Positions 1 to 12,218 of a stretch of DNA of 64,000 bases are shown piece after piece. The notes below the pieces were generated by a model that worked only from the letters and a program-made list of their open reading frames with translations, searched no databases and was not told the DNA's origin. This stretch comes from Erodium maritimum (taxonomy: Eukaryota; Streptophyta; Magnoliopsida; Geraniales; Geraniaceae). Position numbers and translations under genes: made by a program. The stretch spans positions 22,509,432 through 22,573,431 of the forward strand of contig OY997592.1 of assembly GCA_963921825.1 (NCBI GenBank), given 5' to 3'. The number at the start of each line of letters is the position of its first letter. Positions within the stretch are counted from its first letter, which is position 1.

Positions 1-835
1 CTAATGGGTAAGAGTCCTTTCTTTGAATCGAGCATTAAGAACCTACTCAATGCCTTGTTCACATAGGTTCCCTGACTTAAATCCAAGACCCTCTTGGTGC
101 GATCTCTACATATCTTAATCCTTAAGATATAAGAAGCATCGCCTAAGTCCTTTATTGAAAAACACTTCCTCAACCAAGCTTTAGTCTCGTGCAAGGTTGG
201 GATGTCGTTTTCAATGAGAACTAGAAAGGTAATCTTGCTCCCACTAGCCTTCTTATAAACGCAAGATTCATCCTCGTTCTTGATTAAGCCAAATCCAATT
301 ACAGCTTCATCAAAACGAAGGATCCAACTCCGAGAAGTTCGTTTCAATCCATGAATGGATTTCAACAACTTATAAATCTTTCCTTTATTCTTCGGATCGT
401 CAAAACCTTTGGGCCGAGACATACAAACGTACTCAGTCAAATTTCCATTTAGGAAAGCGGTTTTGACATCCACTTGCCATATCTCGTAATTATGATACGC
501 AGTTATGTCAAGAAGAATTTGGATCCATTTTGACCATAGCCACTAAGGAGAAGGTTTCCTCATAGTCAATCCATGCCTATAACCTTTCGCCACCAGTTGA
601 GCTTTGTAGGTCAGAGGGTTGCCATCCATGTCCATCTTCACCTTGAAGATCCATTTGCATCCGATGGTCCTCACACCATTGATGGGATCAACCGGTTCCC
701 AGACTCGGTTGTCCGACATGGATTGCATTTCCTCCCTCATGGCTCCCAGCCATAACTCGGAGTTGGGCCCATCCACGACTTCCTGAAAGGTTGCTGGATC
801 ATCGTGATCCACCATGACTTCATTGTCACCTCTGT
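1..835 (-). pseudogene. Copia RT fragment (same family as elements A and B)
   Basis: Minus-strand reading gives Ty1/copia reverse transcriptase blocks. Near 540-835 it reads [13 protein letters not shown], then GCKWIFKVKMD and YKAQLVAKGYR. Near 1-540 it reads RPKGFDD, KSIYGLKRTSRSW, KAWLRKCFSIKDLGDA and LDLSQGTYVNKALSRFLMLDSKKG. It aligns closely with 20459-21293 of element A and 46396-47230 of element B, and continues off the left edge of the window. Like them, it lacks the catalytic YVDD segment (reads FLVLIENDIPTL around 205-230). A short deletion near 572 breaks the frame at the GYRQIQWIDYEE block. The right end joins gypsy sequence abruptly at about 835, so this is a fragment, not an element end. 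Confidence 0.88.
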
Positions 836-1620
836 ACACATCCTCAGCGCTCCACTCTCCTTCTTCACGAAGAGTGCTGGCGCTCCCCACGGCGATGTGC
901 TCGGACGGATAACTCCTCCTTCCGGAGCTCATCGAATTCACGCTTCAGCTCAATCAACTCTGATGGCGCGGATCTGTACGTCGCCAGTGATATCGATGCA
1001 GTCCCTGACATTAGGTCAATCCTGAAATCGGCTTCACGAACTAGCGGCAACCCGGTCAACTCATCGAGAAAGACCTCAGGGAACTCGCACATTACTCGCG
1101 GTAACTCTCGGCTCTGCGCGGTCGACACTTCCTCCACTGCGGACAATGCCGATAGGAGATATCCGTTCTTGCTGCCCAATACACACGAGACCCTCGTGTT
1201 GCCTGCTGACACCGTCACCCGTCGCCGGTAACCGTTTATATTCGTTCGGTACTTCGCAAGCCAATCCATTCCCAGGATTTCGTCAAAGGCTGTCATTTCG
1301 TAAGTATCCCCCCACCGATACACACACAAGCTCAGTCGTCGCCGAAACTCACGGACCCTCGCAGTCTCTCCGAGACTTCGCTCCACTACTGCCGTCGTGT
1401 CCACCAACTCCGAATAATCCCGAATCCGCAGGGAGAGGACTCGATCCGGAATCAGGGCTCTGAGCCCTCTCTCGAACCTCCTATATCGGTTTGCTTCAGC
1501 CACCACCATCACTGGTGCAAAGCGGGACAGTGCCGTAAACTTGGCCTCGTACTCCGGCCACCGTGTGGTGGGTCCATAACCCACGCACACGCTTAACTCG
1601 CGACTCTCACAACGGCGACA
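836..1620 (-). pseudogene. Ty3/gypsy gag-pro-RT remnant
   Basis: The minus-strand frame (mainly 865-1590) runs in order through three pieces. First is a retrotransposon gag piece (WPEYEAKFTALSRFAP, then RRFERGLRALIP). Next is the C-terminal part of an aspartic protease-like domain (FDEILGMDWLAKYR). Last is the start of a gypsy RT (FPEVFLDELTGLP, then [12 protein letters not shown]). The rest of gag, the zinc knuckle and the protease active site are missing, so an internal deletion joined gag to protease around 1290-1350. A one-base shift near 920 moves the conserved RT text ([16 protein letters not shown]) to another frame. RT, RNase H and integrase are cut off by the copia fragment at about 835. 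It belongs with the LTR at 2321-5980, whose primer site lies at 2306-2317. Confidence 0.82.
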
Positions 1621-2305
1621 CGCTCACCACCCTAGCGTTCACCCAGCCTAGACGTTCCGGCCTATACTCAACCGGTTAAAACACACGGTTCTCATAATCG
1701 CGCTCGTCACACAATGCTAAGTCTACACTTAGCAGAGTCGCATCCTATTCCTATCACAATCAACCCGCACACTCGTGCGCCACACACTTTTAATCAAATA
1801 CTTACAAAACGCACGAACAATAATTCACCCACAGCACAACGCAATATCAGCGTACACACATCACAGTCAGTTTTAAAACATACGCCCACAAGGCCAACCT
1901 AATTTAAAACTTACACCCACAAGACCAATCAGTTTTAAAATTTACTCCTTTTCCATCGTAAAATCTCATTTTTGACATCACGTAGTTACAACCCGGTCCA
2001 GGCGTCCCCGAACTACGTTGTGCCCACTTGATATCAGCACCGTCACGTTCGACTACAAGGGCGCCCCTGAGTCGAGCCGTGACAGTCTAAAAACGTTTCA
2101 CGCAACATACACACAACATCATGACAGTCACACAATCATTATGCCAGTAACAACAGTACTGCACATACACACAACATCAACCAAGTCTTAGGTCACTACG
2201 GGTCTACACACGGTTTTCGACTTGCGCAACCAACGCACGAAGAGATTTTTAATGACTCAATTCTCCCCACCTAATTGACGAACAGTCCGAGGTGTGAAAC
2301 CTAGT
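1621..2305 (-). other. Gypsy leader, non-coding
   Basis: Lies between the gag remnant and the primer-binding site of the minus-strand gypsy element, in the place of the untranslated leader. Short CA-rich stretches with 'acacaacatca'-like repeats are visible around 2100-2190. I see no coding frame with recognisable content. Confidence 0.6.
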
Positions 2306-2317
2306 GCTCTAATACCA
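2306..2317 (-). other. Primer-binding site, tRNA-iMet type (gypsy)
   Basis: The minus strand reads TGGTATTAGAGC, one mismatch from the usual plant initiator-Met PBS TGGTATCAGAGC. It sits three bases inside the LTR end at 2321, which fixes the element's orientation (minus strand) and marks 2321-5980 as its 5' LTR. Confidence 0.85.
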
Positions 2318-3076
2318 AACTGTCACGCCCCGAATTCGGCATGACCGAACACGGAACGCGAACGGTGAAACAGTAAAACGAATTCTAAAATAGTTTAATA
2401 AACCGCTTTAAGAGCACCACTTTTATTAATCAAAACAATATTTTTACAACCGAGTTTTAATTTAAATAAAACGAAAGAACACGAAAACATGAGTGTACGT
2501 CGCTAGACAACCCCGACAGCCCGGACTCTCGCTCCCAGCTCTTCAAGCCTCGAGAGATCCTCCTAGTTTTCCCCGCGAACGGTACCTGTAGGAAAAGTAG
2601 CAAGGGGTGAGCGTTTCGCTCACCACCACGGACACCAGACTGACTACGACATACAGTAGAAATACCGGGAACACCGGCAACAAACAAAAACACATGGGAC
2701 TACTACCCCAAATCACATGTTAAACCCGACTGTCAGACAAATCATTGCCAATTTCCCCAACCATCTAAAACCCGTGCACGTAAAGGAGACCCCAAATCAG
2801 AGACCGAACAACCATTCCGTTAGTCACACCGACAAGGTAAAGCACAGCCCTCACACGATCCTATGTGCATTTACTTGTAACTTTCCGCAACCAAACCAGT
2901 ATTCGCTACTCGTCCCTACCTCAAAGGCATGCGGGAAAAGTAATAAAGGGGATGAGCGTTCCGCTCACCTCCACGGATACCCGTTCGATTATGGCATACT
3001 AGTAAAGCATCAACAACTTACCAATCTAAACAGGGCAAACAACTACCTCAAAACCTGATACCAAACCGTCACATCT

Positions 3077-3495
3077 GCTCACGATATCAATACCTCAAAT
3101 ACTCGCTCACGTAAGGGAAACCTCGAATGGGGATCATATTCTCAACTAAGCAAAACACTATTGCTCACCATATCAATACCCCAATTACCCGGTCACGTAG
3201 GGGAAGCCTCAAAACGGGGATCATGTTCTCAACTAAGTAACTCACTATTGCTCACAACATCAATACCCCAATTACCCGATCACATAGGGGAAACCTCAAA
3301 CAACCCACTCACGTGAGGGAAACCTCAAACCACCCATCCACGTGAGGGAAACCTCAAACAACCCACTCACGTGAGGGAAACCTCAAACCACCCGTTCAAG
3401 TGAGGGAAACCTCAAACAACCCATTCACGTGAGAGAAACCTCAAACCACTCGTTCACGTGAGGGAAACCTCAAACGACCCGCTCAAGTGAGGGAA
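3077..3495. repeat. Minisatellites in LTR1: ~86-bp then 29-bp units
   Basis: Units starting 'gctcac(c/g)atatcaata' recur at 3077, 3163 and 3250. From 3290 a shorter unit with core CACGTGAGGGAAACCTCAAA repeats every 29 bp about seven times. Both unit types recur in LTR2 (8570-8890 and 8890-9075). The CACGTG core makes each 29-bp unit partly palindromic. Confidence 0.85.
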
Positions 3496-3734
3496 CCCTC
3501 GTTTGTACAGCGCCGCAGCGCATCAACCCCTAACCCCTCTCCGTGGTGAGACCCTGACACAGAGGCGTTGTATCCCCACCTTAGGTTATTGATGAGTCTC
3601 AAACCCAAGACCTCACCCTTTAACACAGAACTTACGACCTTTGTAAACAAACACAATCGTGAACAAAGTCACGCAATATCAACACCCACAATGCACACGA
3701 GATCACAAAGGATCAACACACATACTGCACAACC

Positions 3735-4100
3735 ACAAGCCTCATCACTTTACTGATCGCGCGCTAGAAGGTACGACACACCTCATGGGGACCACAACCC
3801 TCAACACTTTACCGATCACGCATCGGAAGGTACGACACACCTCACGGGCATAACTCAAGCCTCAGCACTTTACCAATCGCGCGCCAGAAGGTACGACACA
3901 CCTCACGGGGACCACAGCCCTCGGCACTTTATCGGTCGCGCATCGGAAGGTACGACACACCTCTCGGGCACAGCTCAAGCCTCAGCACTTTACCAATCAC
4001 ACGCCGGAAGGTACGACACACCTCACGGGGAACACAGCCCTCGGCACTTTACCGGTCGCGCATCGGAAGGTACGACACACCTCTCGGACACAACTCATCC
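3735..4100. repeat. 120-bp higher-order minisatellite in LTR1
   Basis: Units of about 60 bp with core GGAAGGTACGACACACCTC alternate in two types, a 'gcgcgcc' type and a 'gcgcatcgg' type, giving a 120-bp dimer. About three dimers are visible. The LTR2 counterpart (9460-9960) has more copies. Because 120 is a multiple of three, stop-free frames persist across the array. Confidence 0.85.
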
Positions 4101-4311
4101 AGGTATCACCAGAACAATCACAATCACAACCAAATATCGCACAATACTCCGCAAATAGCAAAATTAACATCACGACTAACTACCACTCAGCAAGTCAGTC
4201 AACAACAAACGAGTTCAATACCCCACAGGCACACATGGCCACACACAAACACAATCAGTTCACTCAACCTACGGGCACAACCAGATGCCCACATGTGATT
4301 CCTATCACACG

Positions 4312-4530
4312 GTAAGTTTACTTAACCTACAACACCACCAAGTGCCACATGCATTTCTATTGTTCGATACGTTCGCTTATCCTACGACACCACCAAGTGT
4401 CACATGCATTTCTATTGTTCGATGAGTTCACTTATCCTACGACACCACCAAGTGTCACATGCATTTCTATTGTTCGATAAGTTCACTTATCCTACGACAC
4501 CACCAAGTGTCACATGCATTTCTACTAATA
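4312..4530. repeat. 55-bp minisatellite in LTR1
   Basis: Four near-identical units containing CTACGACACCACCAAGTGTC followed by 'acatgcatttctattgttcgat'. Spacing between successive 'cctacgacac' cores is 55 bp. LTR2 carries three units at about 10170-10330. Confidence 0.87.
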
Positions 4531-5980
4531 ACTTTCCCTAGTCAAGGCCGATATCCGGCTACTTTTCCCTACCTCGAAAAGCGTTCCAAATGTCCACGCT
4601 CAAGCTCCGGCAATGCTCACGATCACCCGCTTAGCCTTCTCTTTCCACGGTCGGTGGCACGATCTAACATGATCAAAATAACACACTGTTTAAATATGCA
4701 GGCAAAATTGAATTTAACGAATTTAACGCCCAAAAAAGCCCCGACAATGCCGATCGCTCCCACACTTCCCAATTACTTGACAGTGTCAACAAAGGGCCAG
4801 GAAAGGCCTGATTCGCTCGGCTCGGCGAATCTGGCCGGGATCGGAAAACGCCCTTCCGGGGCTCCGAAAATTCCCGTTTTCGATTCAACGATCCTAAAAT
4901 AATTCAAGTGTTCCAGCGCAATCGACGGAATCAATTTCCGACGTCCGAGCGATTTAATTCGCGTTTAAAGTGTCTAAACCCGGTAATTCCAATTTTCCCA
5001 ATTTAATTCCATAATTTTATACGGGTTTAAGTTATCGACTCGGGGATCGTCCAAGACCACCCGAACACGAAAAACCCGACACCCCAACACGTGGTCCACA
5101 CCCGGCCACACCGGAGAACGCTCATTTTCGCCCAAAATGTTCGTAACGACCTCTAAACCTCAACCGTTCATCATTTAATCCATTCTAAACGAACACTTAG
5201 AAATCAAACACGTCGAAACGAGAAAAATTCGGGTTCTTACCGTAGGCAACGATGAGAGGAGCTCGATTATGCAAGTAGAAACACGATCCACCGGTCGGAT
5301 CGTCTACGATCTCCAAAAACCCAAGCTTTTCTCTTCTTGCTCTCCTTCCCCTTCCCTCTCTTCTTTCTCTCTCTATTTCTCTTCTTTTTTCTGTTTTTGC
5401 CGAGACCCCCTCTCAATCAATCCTTTTATTTTGTTTAACAATTCAAACCAACACAAAAAGACCAAACTAACCCTCACTTTTCCTTTTGTTTTTAAGTTAA
5501 GTACAAGGGTACAAATGACCTTTCAACTTCAATCCACCCCTTTTTCGACAAGTGTCATGTGGGTCCCATGAGTTAGGAAAATATCTTTGTAGATATTTTT
5601 CAGTCCGGTTCGCGAAATTCGACCGTCTCGCGCCTCGTGCGGGCCCATTTTCCAAGAATTTACGAAACTTCGCATTCTACAGGAAAACGGCCCAACTAAG
5701 ACCGCTGCAACGACGGATAAGCTTTTTGGATCCAAATCGGGCCTCGAACGGACCAAAACGTCGCTCGGTTGACTTTTTCGGTAAAAAGTCTACTTTTCCC
5801 AAATTGGTCAAAAAGTTGCCCTGAGTCACCCAGAACTCACTTTGGTCGATATCGGGGTCAACTTAAGTCCGATATGACCCTCGGGGTCAATTTTAGGTTC
5901 ATTTAGGTGTTTGTCCTAAAATTTTAAGTTTTTTCGTTTTTCCGCCGATTGACCGGCGTTGACCAGGAGCGGTCCTTACA

Positions 5981-6714
5981 GTTTAAATATCTTGCATGAT
6001 ACTTATTTAAATCAAATAAAGCTTTAAAATATGTAACATAAATGGGTTAGGCTGAAATTCAATATTCATGTTGTGAATATTGATTTCGGACAATATATAT
6101 ATATATATGCATATTTGGTGTTTTTATTTATTTAATTAGCACAAGGAAAATAAAAGATAATTCTAGAATCGTCTACACAAAAGGGGATTCTTAGTTGGAG
6201 TAAAATAAAGAAAATAAGACTCCTATATGATTCTTTCTTTTGCAAGTTTTCCTAATTCAAGTTGGATTTGATTGAAGGGAAATCAAATGCTATAAGTAAG
6301 AATTGATTTAATTAAATTGGGAAATGCTTTCTGTTCCTCTAGGGTTCCCATCTCCTCTTCTTCGTCTTGCCTCCAAGATCTGCCACCACCGTTGGTAACC
6401 TCCAGTCATCCTCAACCACTTCATCCACGAATCCACTAATGGCCCCCGCTACCCCGATGCCCCTTGTGATGATCTCTTTACCCGAGACATTGGCCACTGT
6501 AACAAGTCCCTAGATGATTGCGACTACTCAACCCGAAACTACCCACTGCCTTGTCCTATCGCAACCCACCATGCCTCCAACACCCATACTGGAGGTTATA
6601 AACCCGGAGCAATTGAGGAGGAAAAAGAGACCCCAAAACCCCCTCTCATCTAAACAGCCTAAATCGATTCGAGTGAAGCCTCGCCAGTACCCTGATCGTG
6701 CCCCAAAGGACGAC
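5981..6714 (+). repeat. R1 repeat copy a, left part with AT-rich leader
   Basis: An AT-rich stretch with a TA microsatellite near 6092-6110 precedes 'ctagggttcccatctcc' at about 6340 and then C/G-richer, coding-like sequence. The same order (AT-rich block, 'agggtt(t/c)', coding-like block, LINE-style 3' end with 'atcaataaaat') recurs at about 15480-17060 and 26660-28170. No protein domain is recognisable; the short plus-strand frame at 6514-6756 is basic and proline-rich. Most likely a decayed LINE or LINE-derived sequence. Confidence 0.5.
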
Positions 6715-7811
6715 CGATTATCGGATTCCTTAAGCCGCCAATTGCGACCATCGTAGCCAACCGGGGATACCACTAAGCACGAAACCCCTTTGATTGAGCC
6801 TGGCTTGCAACGACCGCTTCCTTTCCCCATCATTCGTCCGGGTTGGGGAGGCATGACCAGCCTCCCAAGAGAACCCAACCCATCTCAATCCCGGAGGTCC
6901 AACCCCCAACCTACCCTAGATGGCTCCCTTGCGCCACGGAAAAGCCACCACAAACATGGCCCCACCTAGGAGACTAATGCAAGGGTGTCCGCCAATAGGA
7001 TATGAATGTCGCAGGCGAATCACCAACCACCTTCTGCCCCCGCCGCGCCATCTTCCCACTCCTCAAGATATGGGGGCCCTGACACGGGAGGAGCCCGAAC
7101 AAACTCCCCAACCACCGAAGGGAGTACAGACCATTCCATGGGATATCGGATGGTTGAATCGTCACCCCGGGCCAGACCTGACTACTTATCCCCTATCCAC
7201 CCAGCACCGATACAAGATCTACTGTCTAAGGTACCGCCATCAGCGATAATGGAGTGCATTCTATCCACTTTTTCCATCTGATCTCCCGATAGGGATTAGA
7301 ATTCAAGAATTGGAGAGGTAGAGGCAATACATGACCTCCTGCCTAACCAGGGGTCCCATATGAATGATACAAGATCCTTGGAAGCTTTCAAGGCACCCCA
7401 AGGCGGGTCACTAACTATTCATCCCGAACCGTCACTATCGAACCTGCCTTTCCTGATGCAGCCACCCTTTCTAGCGCCCCCGCTGGGAATGATTCAACCC
7501 TTAAATTTATCTTAGAAGGGGTATGACCCAAGATATGGTGACCAATCTGTGAGGAATCCCTCCCCTTGCCATGATAGCAGATTACTGACGGACAATCACC
7601 TAGGTTGGATGCCAACGACCCCTACTTGACTGATCCAACCCGGGGATCTCCGTCCTATAGGGGTGTTTGAGGGATCAAACACGGTAACTAATCCTGAAAG
7701 AAATGCATCGAGGCACATTTGGAGGCCTCACGGGTCATCATGACTCCACCAGGGCACCACGAGGTGTTACTGAGGATCCACAACCCGACCTCTAGGGATC
7801 AGACACCTACT
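6715..7811 (+). repeat. 1,097-bp direct repeat, left copy (within R1)
   Basis: Matches 13386-14482 over its whole length with no length difference and roughly 19 substitutions counted by eye. It ends exactly where the gypsy LTR2 begins (TGTCACGCC at 7812). Content is proline-rich, coding-like R1 sequence with in-frame stops. Its relation to the LTR is discussed in the findings. Confidence 0.85.
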
Positions 7812-8569
7812 TGTCACGCCACGAATTCAGTATAACCGAACCCGGAACGCGAACGGTGAAGCAAGTAAAACAAAGTCTCAAATAGTTTAATAAAACGCTT
7901 TAAAAGCACCACTTGTATTAATCAAAACAATATTTTAACAACCGAGTTTTAATTTAAAAAAAAACAAAAGAACACTAAAACATGAGTGTACGTCGCTAGA
8001 CAACCCCGACAGCCCGGACTCTCGCTCCCAGCTCTTCAAGCCTCGAGAGATCCTCCTAGTCCGCCTCGCGAACGGTATCTGTAGGAAAAGCAGCATGGGT
8101 GAGCGTTTCGTTCACCACCACGGACACCAGACTGACTACGACATACAACAGAAATGCCGGGAACACCGACAACAAACAATAACACATGGGACTACTACCC
8201 CAAATCACATGTTAAACCCGACTGTCACACAAAACAATGTCAGTTTCCCCCAACCATCTAAGACCCGTGCACGTAATGGAGACCCCAAATCAGAGACCAA
8301 ACAACCATTCCATTAGTCACACTGACAAGGCAAAGCACAGCCTTCACACGATCCTATATGCATTTACTTGTAACTTTCCGCAACCAAACCATTATTCGCT
8401 ACTCGTCCCTACCTCATAGGCATGCGGGAAAAGTAGTAAAGGGGATGAGCGTTCCGCTCACCTCCACGGATACCCGTTCCATTATGGCATACTAGTAAAG
8501 CATAACCAACTTACCAATCTAAACAGGGCAAACAACTACCTCAAAACCTGATACCAAACCGTCACCACT

Positions 8570-10330
8570 GCTCACGATATCAATACCTCAAATACTCACT
8601 CACGTAAGGGAAACCTCAAATGGGGATAATATTCTCAACTAAGCAAACACTATTGCTCACCATATCAACACCCCAATTACCCGATCACGTAGGGGAGACC
8701 TCAAAATGAGGATCATGTTCTCAACTAAGCAAAACACTATTGCTCACCATATCAACACCCCAATTACCCGATCACGTAGGGGAAAACTCAAAACGGGATC
8801 ACGTTCTTAACTAAGCAAATTACTATTGCTCACAATATCAATACCCCAATTACCCGATCCCGTAGGGGAAGCCTCAAAACAACCCACTCGCGTGAGGGAA
8901 ACCTCAAACCTCCCGTTCACGTAAAGGAAACCTCAAACAACCCGTTCACGTGAGGGAAACCTCAAACCACCCGTTCACGTGAGGGAAACCTCAAACAACC
9001 GCTCACGTGAGAGAAACCTCAAACCACCCGTTCACGTGAGGAAAACCTCGAACAACCTGTTCACGTAGGGGAAACCTAGTTCGTACAGCGCCGCATCGCA
9101 TCAACCCTAACCCCTCTCTGTGGTGAGACCCTCACACAGAGGCGCTGTATCACCACCGTAGGTTATTGATGAGTCTCGAACCCAAGACCTCACCCTTTAA
9201 CACATAACTTATGACCTCTACAAACAAACACAATCGTGAACAAAGTCACGCAATAACAATAATATCAACACACACAATGCACGCAAGATCACAAAGGATC
9301 AACACACATACTGCACAGTTTCCAGTAGCAATCCGGCTGGGCCTGGCACTGCCCCACGCACTTTCCTTGACACACAGTCGGGCTAGGCGGTCGACCTCAT
9401 CGCGGCACATAGAAACAGTTTTCCGATTGCTAGTCGGAAGGAGGGCCTCTCCTTCATCGCGGAACCTCAAGCCTCAACACTTTACCGATCGTGCGCCGGA
9501 AGGTACGACACATCTCACGGGGAACACAGCCCTCGGCACTTTACCGGTCGCGCATCAGAAGGTACGACACACCTCTCGAGCACAGCTCAAGCCTCAGCAC
9601 TTTACCAATCGCGCGCCGGAAGGTACGACACACCTCATGGGGAACACAGCCTTCGGCACTTTACCTGTCGCACATCGGAAGGTACGAGACACCTCTCGGG
9701 CACAGCTCAAGCCTCAACACTCTACCAATCGTGCGCCGGAAGGTACGACACACCTCACGGGGAACACAACCCTCGGCACTTTACCGGTCGCGCATCGGAA
9801 TGTACGACACACCTCTCGGGCACAACTCAAGCCTCAACACTTTACCAATCGCACGCCGGAAGGTACGACATACCTCACGGGGAACACAACCCTCGACACT
9901 TTACCGGTCGCGCATCGGAAGGTACCACAAACCTCTCTGGCACAACTCATCCAGGTATCACCAGAACAATCACAATCACAACCAAATATCACACAATACT
10001 CCGCAAATAGCAAAATTAATATCACGACTAACTACCACTCAGCAAGTCAGTCAACAACAAACGGGTTCAATACCCCACATGCACACATGGCCACACACAA
10101 ACACAATCAGTTCACTCAACCTACGGGCACAACCAGGTGCCCATATGTGATTCCTATCGCACGGTAAGTTTACTTAACCTACGACACCACCAAGTGCCAC
10201 ATGCATTTCTATTGTTCGATACGTTCACTTATCCTACGACACCACCAAGTGTCACATGCATTTCTATTGTTCGATAAGTTCACTTATCCTACGACACCAC
10301 CAAGTGTCACATGCATTTCTACTGATAACT
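8570..10330. repeat. Minisatellite block of LTR2
   Basis: Holds all four arrays seen in LTR1 in the same order: ~86-bp units (8570-8890), 29-bp CACGTGAGGG units (8890-9075), the 60/120-bp GGAAGGTACGACA array (9460-9960, about eight 60-bp units) and the 55-bp units (10170-10330). Copy numbers differ from LTR1, showing expansion or contraction since the copies separated. A 318-codon plus-strand frame (9211-10167) and a second overlapping frame are products of the 120-bp period, not genes. Confidence 0.85.
9319..9468. other. Extra ~150-bp segment in LTR2, origin unknown
   Basis: LTR1 reads straight from 'cacatactgcaca' into 'agcctca...cactttac'. LTR2 has about 150 bp of G+C-richer sequence between these points (GTTTCCAGTAGCAATCCGG to TCATCGCGGAACC). 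I do not recognise it, and I see no clear inverted repeats or target duplication. Confidence 0.6.
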
Positions 10331-10569
10331 TTCCCTAGTCAAGGCAGATATCCGGCTACTTTTCCCTACCTCGTAAAGAGATCCAAATGTCCACGCTCAA
10401 GCTCCGGCGCGCTCTCGATCACCTGCCTAGCCTCCTTTTTCCGCGGTCGGTTGCACGGTCTAAAGTGATCAAAATAATACACTTTTTAATATGTAGGCAA
10501 AATCCGAATTCAAAGTAATTAACGTCCAAATGCAACCCCGACAATGCCGATCACTCCCAAACTTCCCAA

Positions 10570-12218
10570 TGTTAGTCTTAGTGCCCGTAGTTCAATCCTA
10601 AATGTCCAAATGTATATATCATCGTTAACAATAAAATTAAAGCGGCTTTATATTACTTATGTGTTGGAGTAATATATCGATGTGTGCTCTGATCTATGCC
10701 CACCATGCGAATAGAACCATAGATCGAGATAGATCACACTCGATGGGTCCCTAGTCAACAAAGCTTCACTAGAAGCGACTAGTATGAAAGATGGCTCTTT
10801 ATGGCTTACATTCTGTTAGTCATTGGAATGATATTCCGGAGTCTGATCATAGATATCATGTGGGACATGATATTGGACGACCCGCCCTGAATATGTGCCA
10901 TAGATTAAGTCATGAACATATTCAGTGTTGTAGCTTGTCATGTATCCTTAGACCAAGGAGTCTTTGTGATCACTATGTAGTCAACAACTGAGTTTGACCT
11001 GAGCCTAACGTTGTCCGTAACAGGGCTTCCATAACGGCCAGGATTGGCTTGGGGACGGGCTACATGAGTGACACGAAAGACAGCTAAGGGATTTATCCCT
11101 CATACTAAGGTATGGGAAAGATATCGGTTCTCGGCCACTTGATCGAGAGTGACTGGAAGAATAGCATGGCCATGCACATGATACTGGGTATCATATCTTC
11201 AGTCATCTCACATATCAAGGAACGGTGATTGAGAATAATAAGGATGACGGCTCTATGCCTTATCTCAATCAGGATATCGGAGATAAAAGGATAATGACAG
11301 GGATGACGAAAAGGTTAGAATCGACAGGGTCGATTCGTTATGCAGTGTCAGGCAATACTAAAGTCTCGTTAGTTGCCACTTAAATAGGATCAAGTAAAAT
11401 GGGATTTTACGTTGATCTATTGACATGCATAAACCTAAGGGTCACACCGGAGGATGAAACTCATTGACACATTTATGGAGAATGGCCAAAAGGGAGTTGT
11501 CTCGGGACATGACCAAAACTGGGTTTTGGGTCATGTGCCCGTAAGTGAATAGGACTTTACGGATCGAGACAAGGCTTGGAGTCTTGGGATTGATTGCGTC
11601 GGATAATGTTGGACATTTCCGGTATGGAAGGCTTGGAGGCGATGAGCGAATCACGGGACCTCGTTGGAAATGGCCACGGGCCATGTTCCAAGAGGCCCAT
11701 GAAAGGCCCATGCAACCAAGGCCCATGGAACTAATTAATCAAGTCTTGATTAATTAGTACTAAGCAAGCAAGACAAGGATTAAGGTGTTGGTGATTCACC
11801 ACCTAACCCAATCTTGTCTTTCCATACTTTGTCCTATTTACACCTTACTTGACACCATACTTGTCCCATGCCTTTAGTTGGACAAGTATGGGTTTTGTTA
11901 TGTTTAAGTCATCTTTTTTCAACATAACAAACACAAGACAAGAATAGGAAACACATTTTCTCTCCCTCTTCCATGGCCATTTCGGGTTTGGCTAGTTTCC
12001 ACCTCCATGTTTGTGTTCTTGAGTCCTCAAAGAGAAGAACTGCGTGGCTTTGATTCCCATGTGGATACGTAGGCGTCTTGGAGACTCAAGCCAATCATTC
12101 GTTAACCGGTGTTCTTGTTTTGGTAAGAACTAGTGCTGAATTTTTTCTTGTTAATCCATTCTTTGTTAGTTGTTTCATGGTTTTAATTGTCTCTTGGTTT
12201 TCATTGATTTTCTGCTGC
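10570..12218 (+). mobile_element. Copia solo LTR, 3' end truncated
   Basis: Starts TGTTAGTCTTAGTGCCCG and follows the reverse complement of the element A and B LTRs almost base for base to 'gattttctgctgc', where it stops about 40 bp short of the expected end. It lies inside gypsy LTR2. A piece of LTR2 (the counterpart of about 4773-4798) is missing at its right edge, so a small deletion removed both the LTR end and adjacent host sequence. No internal region accompanies it. Confidence 0.87.

Larger units (their letters stand above)
2321..5980 (-). repeat. Gypsy 5' LTR, 3.66 kb (LTR1)
   Basis: Begins TGTCACGCCCCGAATTC and ends GCGGTCCTTACA, so it has TG...CA termini. It is bounded on the left by the primer site. 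A second copy lies at 7812-13385. The LTR is unusually long and about a quarter of it is tandem repeats: ~86-bp units (3077-3300), 29-bp units (3290-3495), ~60/120-bp units (3735-4100) and 55-bp units (4312-4530). A pyrimidine-rich stretch at 5330-5400 is shared with the second copy. Open frames inside it are low-complexity by-products. Confidence 0.88.

Noticed and set aside
3290-3495. Regular 29-bp repeats resembling a CRISPR array
   Set aside because: Units are contiguous with no unique spacers, lie inside a plant gypsy LTR and recur in LTR2; this is a minisatellite.
6974-7281. Overlapping ~63-109-codon frames, duplicated near 13645-13952
   Set aside because: Part of the duplicated R1 repeat, open in several frames because of GC content; no domain and stops on either side.
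9211-10167. 318-codon open frame as a protein gene
   Set aside because: It consists of the LTR tandem array; a second frame is equally open, and the homologous LTR1 lacks it.
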